Assembly (NCBI RefSeq): GCF_009735645.1
Contig: NZ_CP032550.1
Location: 186,001 to 250,000 of the forward strand
DNA length: 64,000 bases
Direction of reading: 5' to 3'
From: Microbacterium oryzae
GTDB taxonomy: Bacteria; Actinomycetota; Actinomycetes; Actinomycetales; Microbacteriaceae
In this document: positions 57,796 to 64,000 of the stretch, piece after piece
Position numbering within the stretch: the first letter of the stretch is position 1
Layout: each line of letters starts with the position of its first letter
Notes under the pieces: generated by a model
What the model was told of the DNA's origin: nothing
Database searches by the model: none
The model's input: only the letters and a program-made list of their open reading frames with translations
Translations under genes and position numbers: made by a program

Positions 57796-59256
57796 GTGGC
57801 ACACAGCGAACTCGCGATCGTGATCCTGGCGGCAGGCCAGGGGACGCGCATGAAGTCCAAGCTCCCCAAGGTGCTGCATGAGATCGGCGGCCGCCCGCTC
57901 GTCGGCCACGTGCTGCACACGGCGCAGCAGCTGGACGCCGTGATCACGCGCGTCGTCGTGCGACACGAGCGCGACCGCGTCCTGGAGGCGATCGACGACT
58001 TCCCGGGCGTCGAGGCGATCGACCAGGACGACATCCCCGGCACCGGCCGCGCGGTGCAGATCGCCGTGGCCGCGCTGCCGGAGTCCTTCGCCGGCGACGT
58101 GCTCGTGCTGAGCGGCGATGTGCCGCTGCTCGACGTCGACACGCTCACATCCCTCCTCGGCACGCACCGCTCGGCGGGCGCCGAGGCGACGCTCCTCACA
58201 GCGTCGCTCGACGACCCCACCGGCTACGGGCGCGTCATCCGAGACGCCGACGGCACGGTCGCGCGCATCGTCGAGCAGAAGGACGCCACCGACGACGAGG
58301 CCGCCGTCGGCGAGATCAACGCGGGCGTCTACGTCTTCCGCGCTCCGTCGCTGCGCACGCAGCTCGCTCGCATCGGCACCGACAACGCGCAGGGCGAGAT
58401 GTACCTGACGGATGTCGTCCGCCTGCTCCGCGAGGACGGCCATCCGGTCGCCGCCGCGGAGGCGCCCGACGCGCGCATCGCCCTCGGCGTGAACGACCGC
58501 GTCCAGCTCGCAGATGCCGCGGCCATCCTCAACGCGCGCGTCATCCGCCGCTGGCAGCTGGAGGGCGCGACCATCCTCGACCCCACCACCACCTGGATCG
58601 ACGACACCGCATCGCTCGCCCCCGACGTCACCGTGCTGCCCGGCACGTTCGTGCTCGGCGCGACGAGCGTCGCCGAGGGCGCGACGATCGGCCCGGACAC
58701 GTCGCTCGTCGACTGCGAGGTGGGGGAGGGCGCGACCGTCCGCCGCACCGACGCGACGCTCGCCGTGATCGGCGCCGGCGCGACCGTCGGGCCGTTCGCG
58801 TTCCTCCGCCCCGGCGCGGAGCTCGCGACCGGAGCGAAGGTCGGCACGTTCGTGGAGGTCAAGAACTCCACGGTCGGCGAGGGCAGCAAGGTGCCGCACC
58901 TGTCGTACATCGGAGACACGACGATCGGACGCGGCGTCAACCTCGGCGCCGGCGCGATCACCGCGAACTACGACGACATCGCCAAGCACCGCACGGTGAT
59001 CGGCGACGAAGTCCACACCGGCTCGCACAACGTCTTCGTCGCCCCGGTTACACTGGGGGATGGCGCGAAGACGGGAGCGGGCGCGGTCATCCGCAAGGAT
59101 GTGCCGGCAGGCGCCCTCGCTCTGAGCGTGGCACCTCAGCGGAACATCGCGGGGTGGGTCGAGACGAACAGGGCGGGCACCGCAGCGGCAGAAGCCGTCG
59201 CTCGGGCCCGAGCGGCGGAGAAAGCAGCGGATGGCGCGCACCAGGAAGACCGTTGA
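57796..59256 (+). CDS. glmU: Bifunctional UDP-N-acetylglucosamine pyrophosphorylase / glucosamine-1-phosphate acetyltransferase
   Basis: The 486-residue enzyme makes UDP-GlcNAc for the cell wall. The N-terminal uridylyltransferase domain starts LAIVILAAGQGTRMKSKLPK, and the C-terminal left-handed beta-helix acetyltransferase has hexapeptide repeats with GPFAFLRPGAEL, KNSTVGEGSKVPHLSYIGD and NYDDIAKHRTVIGD. GGAGG lies 7 nt before the chosen GTG; a GTG 15 bp upstream is less suitable. The last 26 bp overlap prs. Confidence 0.98.
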   Translation: MAHSELAIVILAAGQGTRMKSKLPKVLHEIGGRPLVGHVLHTAQQLDAVITRVVVRHERDRVLEAIDDFPGVEAIDQDDIPGTGRAVQIAVAALPESFAGDVLVLSGDVPLLDVDTLTSLLGTHRSAGAEATLLTASLDDPTGYGRVIRDADGTVARIVEQKDATDDEAAVGEINAGVYVFRAPSLRTQLARIGTDNAQGEMYLTDVVRLLREDGHPVAAAEAPDARIALGVNDRVQLADAAAILNARVIRRWQLEGATILDPTTTWIDDTASLAPDVTVLPGTFVLGATSVAEGATIGPDTSLVDCEVGEGATVRRTDATLAVIGAGATVGPFAFLRPGAELATGAKVGTFVEVKNSTVGEGSKVPHLSYIGDTTIGRGVNLGAGAITANYDDIAKHRTVIGDEVHTGSHNVFVAPVTLGDGAKTGAGAVIRKDVPAGALALSVAPQRNIAGWVETNRAGTAAAEAVARARAAEKAADGAHQEDR

Positions 59257-60265
59257 CCTCGACCTCGAACGGGGTATCGCCCCGGGAGTCGTCACCAAGA
59301 CGAAGAAGCGACTGGTGGTGGTCGCGGGCCGTTCCCACCCGGAGCTGGCGCAGGCGGTAGGCGAGCAGCTCGGCATCGGCATCGCGCCGACCGAGCACCG
59401 CACCTTCGCGTCCGGCGAGATCTACACGCGCTTCGAGGTCTCGATGCGCGGCAGCGACGTGTTCCTCATCCAGTCGTTCAGCCAGAGCGTCAACGAGGAG
59501 CTCATGGAGATGCTCATCATGCTCGACGCGCTCAAGCGCGCGTCGGCCAAGCGCGTCACCGTGGTCGTGCCGTACTACCCCTACTCGCGTCAGGACAAGA
59601 AGGGCCGCGGCCGCGAGCCGATCTCGGCCCGCCTCGTCACCGACCTCATCGCGACGGCCGGCGCCGACCGCATCATGAGCGTCGACCTGCACGCCTCGCA
59701 GATCCAGGGCTTCTTCGACGGCCCCGTCGACCACCTCTTCGCGAAGCCCGTGCTCCTCGGTCACTTCCAGGAGACCCTGACGGCGGAGGAGCGCGAGACG
59801 CTCACGGTCGTCTCGCCCGACATGGGCCGCGTCCGCGTGGCCGACACGTGGTCGGAGAGCCTCGACGCGCCGCTTGCGATCATCCACAAGCGCCGCGACC
59901 CGAAGGTCGCCAACCAGGTGTCCGTGCACGAGATCGTGGGCCAGGTCGAGGGACGCACCTGCCTCCTCGTCGACGACATGATCGACACCGCGGGCACGAT
60001 CGTGAAGGCCGCTCAGGCCCTGAAGGCCAACGGCGCGAAGAAGGTCATCGTCGGCGCCACGCACGCGATCTTCAGCGGCCCCGCCGTGGAGCGTCTGCAG
60101 GACGCCGCCGTCGACCGCGTCGTCGTCACCGACACCGTGCCGATCCCGCAGGGCCGCCGCTTCGAGAAGCTCACGGTCCTGTCGGCCGCGCCGCTCCTGG
60201 CTCGGGCCATCCGCGAGGTGTTCGACGACGGCTCCGTCACGAGCATGTTCGACGGCGCGGCCTGA
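59231..60265 (+). CDS. prs: Ribose-phosphate pyrophosphokinase
   Basis: The 344-residue enzyme makes PRPP from ribose 5-phosphate and ATP. It contains the ATP flexible-loop region YYPYSRQDKKGRGREPISAR, the catalytic DLHASQIQGFFD and the PRPP-binding LLVDDMIDTAGTI. An N-terminal extension of about 25 residues (RTRKTVDLDLERGIAPG) precedes the core and accounts for the greater length. The start overlaps glmU by 26 bp, a common actinobacterial pairing. Confidence 0.98.
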   Translation: MARTRKTVDLDLERGIAPGVVTKTKKRLVVVAGRSHPELAQAVGEQLGIGIAPTEHRTFASGEIYTRFEVSMRGSDVFLIQSFSQSVNEELMEMLIMLDALKRASAKRVTVVVPYYPYSRQDKKGRGREPISARLVTDLIATAGADRIMSVDLHASQIQGFFDGPVDHLFAKPVLLGHFQETLTAEERETLTVVSPDMGRVRVADTWSESLDAPLAIIHKRRDPKVANQVSVHEIVGQVEGRTCLLVDDMIDTAGTIVKAAQALKANGAKKVIVGATHAIFSGPAVERLQDAAVDRVVVTDTVPIPQGRRFEKLTVLSAAPLLARAIREVFDDGSVTSMFDGAA

Positions 60266-60370
60266 TCGTCACAGCGCACGCATAGGCGATCCAGAAGCGC
60301 CTGCCGTCGAACGACCCCAGACTGACCTCATCGCCGCCGGACGCGCGGCACCGATGAACAGGGGACCGAG

Positions 60371-60814
60371 ATGAACCGATCCATCCGCAGCGGCAGCGCC
60401 CTCGCGGGCATCGCCGGGATGGCCGTGCTCGCGGGGTGCGGCGCGGTCACCGTGGGCGCTTCCTCCAACGGCGAGGACGGCGGCGGGAGCAGCGGCGGCG
60501 ACGCAAGCGCGGCGCCCGCCTACGCGGACGGCACCTACACCGCCGACGGCACCTACCAGACGCCCGAGACCCTGGAGAGCGTCACCGTCACGGTGACGCT
60601 CGAGGACGACATCGTGACCGCGGTCGAGGTGACGGGCGACCCGCAGGCGCCGGAGACCGAGCAGTACCAGTCGCAGTTCATCGATGGCATCGCCGATGAG
60701 GTCGTGGGCGTCGACATCGACGAGCTGTCGGTCAGCCGCGTCGCGGGCTCGTCGCTCACGAGCGGCGGATTCAACGCGGCGATCGACCGGATCAAGCAGG
60801 ACGCGGCGGTCTGA
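60371..60814 (+). CDS. FMN-binding domain lipoprotein (RnfG/NqrC-like)
   Basis: The 147-residue lipoprotein has the signal RSIRSGSALAGIAGMAVLAG with lipobox LAGC, a Gly/Ser-rich linker, and one FMN_bind domain (about 50-147) starting YADGTYTADGTYQTPE. The usual flavinylation motif [S/T]GA[S/T] is replaced by AGSS (125-128) in RVAGSSLTSGGF, leaving Ser128 as the possible acceptor. It is anchored outside the membrane and followed at once by apbE, whose product attaches FMN to such domains. AGGGGA precedes the ATG. Confidence 0.9.
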   Translation: MNRSIRSGSALAGIAGMAVLAGCGAVTVGASSNGEDGGGSSGGDASAAPAYADGTYTADGTYQTPETLESVTVTVTLEDDIVTAVEVTGDPQAPETEQYQSQFIDGIADEVVGVDIDELSVSRVAGSSLTSGGFNAAIDRIKQDAAV

Positions 60815-60815
60815 C

Positions 60816-61676
60816 ATGCCGGCCGTGTGGCGGTTCGACGCCATCGGCACGATGTGGGATATCGAGACGCCCGGCCCGCTGGGCGACAGGGCACGGGGTC
60901 TCGTCGCCCGGGAGGTCGAGACGTTCGACGCCGCCTGGTCGCGGTTCCGACCGGACTCGCTCGTGACGGCGCTCGCGCGGGAGGGCGGCGACGCCCCGGC
61001 GCCCGAGGATGCCGCGCCCATGCTCGACCTGTACCTCGAGCTGTCGCGCGAGACCGGGGGAGCGGTGAACCCGCTCGTCGGGGCGTCCCTCGAGCGCCTG
61101 GGATACGACGCGGCGTACCGGCTCGCCGCTGAAGCACCGATCTCGGCGCCCGCGGACTGGCGTGCGCGCCTGCGGTGGACCGGCGGGCGCCTCGCGCTCG
61201 ACGGGCCGGGCGTCATCGACGTCGGAGCCCTCGGCAAGGGGCGGCTCGTGGACCGCGTCGCGGCCCTGCTGCCGGACGCGACGACGGTCGATGCGAGCGG
61301 CGACATCCTCGTCCGCGGCGCCCCGCAGCGCATCGCCCTCGAGCATCCGCATGACGCGCGGCGCGCGATCGGCGTGGTGACCGTCGCCGACGAGGCGCTG
61401 TGCGCGTCGGCGGCGAACCGGCGCGCGTGGGGCGATGGGCTGCATCACGTGCTGGACGCGCGGACGGGCGAGCCGGTCCGCACGGTGGTCGCCACCTGGG
61501 CGATCGCGCGCACGGCGATGCTGGCCGACGCGGCGGCGACCGCGCTGTTCTTCGAGGGCGGCGAGCGGTTCGCGCACGCGCATGACGTCCATTGGGTGCG
61601 CATGCTGACGGATGGCCGCGCCGAGTGGTCCCTGGGATCCCGCCTCGAGCGGGGAGAGGCGGAGCTGTTCCGATGA
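60816..61676 (+). CDS. FAD:protein FMN transferase (ApbE family)
   Basis: The 286-residue enzyme covalently links FMN from FAD to Thr or Ser of target proteins. Family blocks are visible: NPLVGASLERLGYD, IDVGALGKGRLVD, VDASGDILVRG, HHVLDARTGEPV and TAMLADAAATALFFEG with the metal-binding Asp. The VDASGD block has Ala-Ser where most ApbE proteins have Asn-Ala-Gly or Ala-Gly. No signal peptide or lipobox is seen, so it may act inside or be shorter than periplasmic forms. It starts 1 nt after the FMN-protein stop and overlaps the next gene. Confidence 0.92.
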   Translation: MPAVWRFDAIGTMWDIETPGPLGDRARGLVAREVETFDAAWSRFRPDSLVTALAREGGDAPAPEDAAPMLDLYLELSRETGGAVNPLVGASLERLGYDAAYRLAAEAPISAPADWRARLRWTGGRLALDGPGVIDVGALGKGRLVDRVAALLPDATTVDASGDILVRGAPQRIALEHPHDARRAIGVVTVADEALCASAANRRAWGDGLHHVLDARTGEPVRTVVATWAIARTAMLADAAATALFFEGGERFAHAHDVHWVRMLTDGRAEWSLGSRLERGEAELFR

Positions 61677-63211
61677 CGTTCACGACCCTGCATCGACGCG
61701 GCCTGCGGCTGCTGGGCCGCCTCTCGATGTACCGGCTCGCGCTGATCGCTCTCGCACTGCTGGCCGTCGTCGCGCTCGCGCTGTCGTTCGCCGGTCTCGT
61801 GCTGCCGACGCCGCTCGAGCTCCTCGCGACCGCGGCCGTGCTGGTCGTCGTCGGCGCGGCAGTGGACGTCATCGGGCACCGTGTGATCCGGCGCCCGTGG
61901 CGACCGGAGTCGACGCTCATCACCTCCGCCATCCTGCTCTTCGTCGTCCGCCCGGGCCTCGACGCCGCGGCCCTCCTCGGCGTCGCGATCGCCGCGGCGG
62001 CCGCCGCCGCCTCGAAGTACCTCCTGGCGTGGCGCGGCCGGCACATCCTCAATCCCGCCGCGGTCGGTGCGACGATCGCGACGCTGTCGACCCTCGGCGG
62101 CTCCGCGTGGTGGGTGGGCACACCCGCGCTCTTCGCACCCCTCCTCGTGCTGGGACTCCTCGTCCTCTGGCGCACCGAGAAGCTGCGCGTCGCGGGGCTG
62201 TTCCTCGTGGTGGCGGTCGTCGTCGCCGCGGTGCGCACGATCACGCAGCTCGTCGCGGCCGGGCTGTCCCTGCCGCTGGAGACCCTGGTCACGGCGGTCG
62301 TGGTGCAGTCGCCGTTCCTCTTCCTCGCGGCGTTCATGCTCACCGAGCCCTTGACCCTGCCGCCGCGACGCCGGCAGCAGCTCCTGATCGCCGCGATCGT
62401 CGGCGTGCTCGCGGGCTGGCCCATCCCGCTCGGTGCGATCACGCTCGGGCAGGAGCGCGCGCTGCTCATCGGCAACCTCGTCGCTTTCGCCTTCGCGATG
62501 CGCGGCGCGGTGCGGCTGACGCTCGTCCGACGCGACCGGCCGACCCCCGCCATCCGCGAGCTGACCTTCACGGCCGACCGGGCCATCCGCTTCACCCCCG
62601 GTCAGTACCTCGAGCTCGAGGCGCCGCACCCGCGGCCCGACGCGCGGGGGACGCGGCGCGAGTTCTCGATCGTCTCGGCCCCCGCCGATCTGCCGATCGT
62701 CCGGATCGCGTACCGCGAGAGCTCCACCGCCGCGGTCTCCAGCTACAAGCGCGCGCTCGCCGCGGCGCAGCCTGGCGACGTGCTCGTCGCGACCGGCGTG
62801 TGGGGCGACTTCGCGCTGCCGCCGTCGCCGCAGCCGCTCCTCCTCGTCGCGGCCGGTATCGGCGTGACGCCCTTCGTGTCGCAGCTGCGCGATCTGCGCC
62901 TCGGCGGCGAGCGGCGCGACGTGGTGCTCGTCTACGTCGCCGGCAGCGCGGCGGACCTCGCGTACCGCGACGAGATCGAGCAGGCGGGCGTGCCGACCCT
63001 CGTCTTCACGCCCGACGAGCCGCCGGGGCTGCCCGCGCACTGGACGTGGGCCGGCGGCGAGCGGCTGACGGCGGATGGCCTCGCTCGCGCGGTGCCGGAT
63101 CTCCCGTCGCGACGTGCGCACGTGTCGGGTCCGCCCGCGCTCATCGCCGATCTCGCGCCGGCGCTCCGCACGGCGCGGTCGCTCCGCACCGACGCGTTCG
63201 CGGGCTACTGA
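61673..63211 (+). CDS. Fused RnfD/NqrB-like membrane domain and FNR-type flavin reductase
   Basis: The 512-residue protein combines about nine hydrophobic helices in residues 20-285 with a C-terminal ferredoxin-reductase module (about 290-512). The membrane part has HILNPAAVGATIA and FLAAFMLTEPLTLPP, like RnfD/NqrB. The reductase part has the FAD motif FTPGQYLELEAPH with RREFSIVSAP and the nucleotide motif LVAAGIGVTPF. It should pass electrons from NAD(P)H across the membrane to the FMN lipoprotein. No clear SGAT flavinylation site is present. The ATG overlaps the apbE stop by 4 bp. Confidence 0.9.
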   Translation: MTFTTLHRRGLRLLGRLSMYRLALIALALLAVVALALSFAGLVLPTPLELLATAAVLVVVGAAVDVIGHRVIRRPWRPESTLITSAILLFVVRPGLDAAALLGVAIAAAAAAASKYLLAWRGRHILNPAAVGATIATLSTLGGSAWWVGTPALFAPLLVLGLLVLWRTEKLRVAGLFLVVAVVVAAVRTITQLVAAGLSLPLETLVTAVVVQSPFLFLAAFMLTEPLTLPPRRRQQLLIAAIVGVLAGWPIPLGAITLGQERALLIGNLVAFAFAMRGAVRLTLVRRDRPTPAIRELTFTADRAIRFTPGQYLELEAPHPRPDARGTRREFSIVSAPADLPIVRIAYRESSTAAVSSYKRALAAAQPGDVLVATGVWGDFALPPSPQPLLLVAAGIGVTPFVSQLRDLRLGGERRDVVLVYVAGSAADLAYRDEIEQAGVPTLVFTPDEPPGLPAHWTWAGGERLTADGLARAVPDLPSRRAHVSGPPALIADLAPALRTARSLRTDAFAGY

Positions 63212-63903
63212 CGGGAGGTGGCGGGAACGGTGATGTCCTGCACCGTGCCGTGGTCGAGGCGCAGCCGCCGCCTGGCACGCCGGGCGACGGCGGAGTCGTG
63301 GGTGACGAGGACGAGGGTGAGCCCGTCGGCGTTGAGGCGCTCGAGGAGGTCCATGATCTCGTCCCGCGTACGCTCGTCGAGGTTGCCGGTCGGTTCGTCC
63401 GCGAGCAGCACGCGCGGGCGCTTGGCGATGGCGCGGGCGATGGCGACGCGCTGCTGCTGGCCGCCGGAGAGCTCGGCGGGGCGGTGGTCGGCTCGGTCGG
63501 CGAGCCCGACGTGCGCGAGCGCCTCCTGCACGCGCGCTTCCCGGTCCGCGCGGGGCAGTGCGAGCGGCTCGAGGCCCATGGACACGTTCTCCCGCGCCGA
63601 GAGGGTGGGGATGAGGTTGAAGCCCTGAAACACGAAGCCGATCTCGCTCGCGCACAGGGCGCCGAGCTGCTTCGCGCTCGCGCGCCCGAGCTCGGAGCCG
63701 GCGAGCGACACCGACCCGCCGGTGGGGGTGTCCAGGGCGCCGAGCAGCTGCAGCAGCGTCGACTTGCCGCCGCCGGTGGGCCCCTGGATCGTGACGAAGT
63801 CGCCCTGCTCGATCTCGAGGTCGACGCCGCGAAGCGCGCGCACCTCGCGCTCACGCCCGCGATAGGTCTTCTCGACGGCGGTGAGGGAATAGAGGATGGT
63901 CAT
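63205..63903 (-). CDS. ABC transporter ATP-binding protein (MacB/LolD type)
   Basis: The 232-residue ATPase has Walker [10 protein letters not shown], the [20 protein letters not shown]-loop region, signature [10 protein letters not shown], Walker [14 protein letters not shown] and VTHDSAVA, typical of the FtsX-associated MacB/LolD class of lipoprotein or peptide exporters. AAGGAGAA precedes the ATG. It follows the permease gene that enters from the right edge, and its 3' end overlaps the electron-transfer gene by 7 bp on the opposite strand. Confidence 0.95.
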   Translation of the reverse strand: MTILYSLTAVEKTYRGREREVRALRGVDLEIEQGDFVTIQGPTGGGKSTLLQLLGALDTPTGGSVSLAGSELGRASAKQLGALCASEIGFVFQGFNLIPTLSARENVSMGLEPLALPRADREARVQEALAHVGLADRADHRPAELSGGQQQRVAIARAIAKRPRVLLADEPTGNLDERTRDEIMDLLERLNADGLTLVLVTHDSAVARRARRRLRLDHGTVQDITVPATSRQ

Positions 63904-63932
63904 GTCGTTCTCCTTGATGTGGTCGGTGAAGG

Positions 63933-64000
63933 TCAGGCGACGGATCGCAGCGCCTCGGCGGGGCTGAGCCGCGCGGCGCGCCAGCCGCCGATCGCTCCCG
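63933..64000 (-). CDS. FtsX-type ABC transporter permease (partial, C-terminal end only)
   Basis: Only the last 22 codons are visible; they read AIGGWRAARLSPAEALRSVA before TGA. This ending is the cytoplasmic tail typical of FtsX/MacB permeases (AxRxxPxEALR). The gene lies 29 bp upstream of the ATPase and would be its membrane partner. Most of it lies beyond the right edge. Confidence 0.85.
   Translation of the reverse strand, partial: GAIGGWRAARLSPAEALRSVA

Noticed and set aside
60282-60302. Terminator after prs
   Set aside because: AGGCG/CGCCT is only a 5-bp stem with a 9-nt loop; too weak to call.

Overview
The window is GC-rich actinobacterial chromosome with very dense coding, many GTG starts, leaderless promoters and monoderm lipoproteins. 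The gene content fits a plant- or soil-associated member of the Microbacteriaceae, most like Microbacterium. That assignment is inferred from style and content, not from a marker gene comparison. No phage, insertion sequence or CRISPR array was seen.

Region 1 (1-14.6 kb) is a pectin, probably rhamnogalacturonan-I, utilisation locus. On the minus strand it holds two tandem paralogous sugar-binding lipoproteins (the second cut by the left edge), a PmoA-like/DUF6807 protein overlapping a Gfo/Idh/MocA dehydrogenase, an ABC exporter-type ATPase, a very large secreted CE12 plus PL11 enzyme, a LacI-family regulator and a CE7-type esterase. A plus-strand stand-alone CE12 esterase lies between the exporter and the lyase. 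A LacI-type pseudo-palindrome built on GGAAARCGCTTNCC recurs at the promoters of both binding proteins, the dehydrogenase, the exporter/esterase divergent pair and the lyase, usually 2-5 bp downstream of a recognisable -10 box. A variant precedes the regulator itself. The locus therefore looks like one local regulon.

Region 2 (14.6-22.6 kb) is housekeeping: monomeric NADP isocitrate dehydrogenase, HrpA helicase, an RNase HI with a C-terminal extension and an aldo/keto reductase. Region 3 (22.7-30.5 kb) is a second sugar system: LacI regulator, then a five-gene operon of family-5 binding lipoprotein, two permeases, a fused double ATPase and a GH1 beta-glycosidase, with its own operator on the -10 box. 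Region 4 (30.5-38.9 kb) has a protein O-mannosyltransferase divergent from a DUF4407 protein, then rsmI and a tightly packed metG-tatD-rsmA-ispE run.

Region 5 (38.9-48.5 kb) has a FUSC-family membrane protein, a four-gene osmoprotectant ABC importer and a third LacI regulator beside a chvE-mmsA-mmsB monosaccharide importer. Region 6 (48.5-57.6 kb) has a ScyD/ScyE-like secreted protein, an ABC-F ATPase, an aldo/keto reductase, a six-copy tandem array of about 64-bp repeats, a DUF222/HNH protein, a VOC-HxlR pair with a clear operator, and an MFS exporter overlapping a MarR gene tail to tail. Region 7 (57.7-64 kb) has tRNA-Gln, glmU-prs, and a compact flavin electron-transfer cassette (FMN-binding lipoprotein, ApbE, RnfD-like membrane domain fused to a ferredoxin-reductase module). 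It ends with an ATPase and the last codons of an FtsX-type permease cut by the right edge.

The candidates most worth follow-up are the rhamnogalacturonan regulon with its bifunctional enzyme and embedded exporter, the minimal single-chain flavin electron-transfer cassette with a degenerate flavinylation site, the tandem repeat array, and the recurring TANNNT-6-start-codon leaderless promoter pattern.
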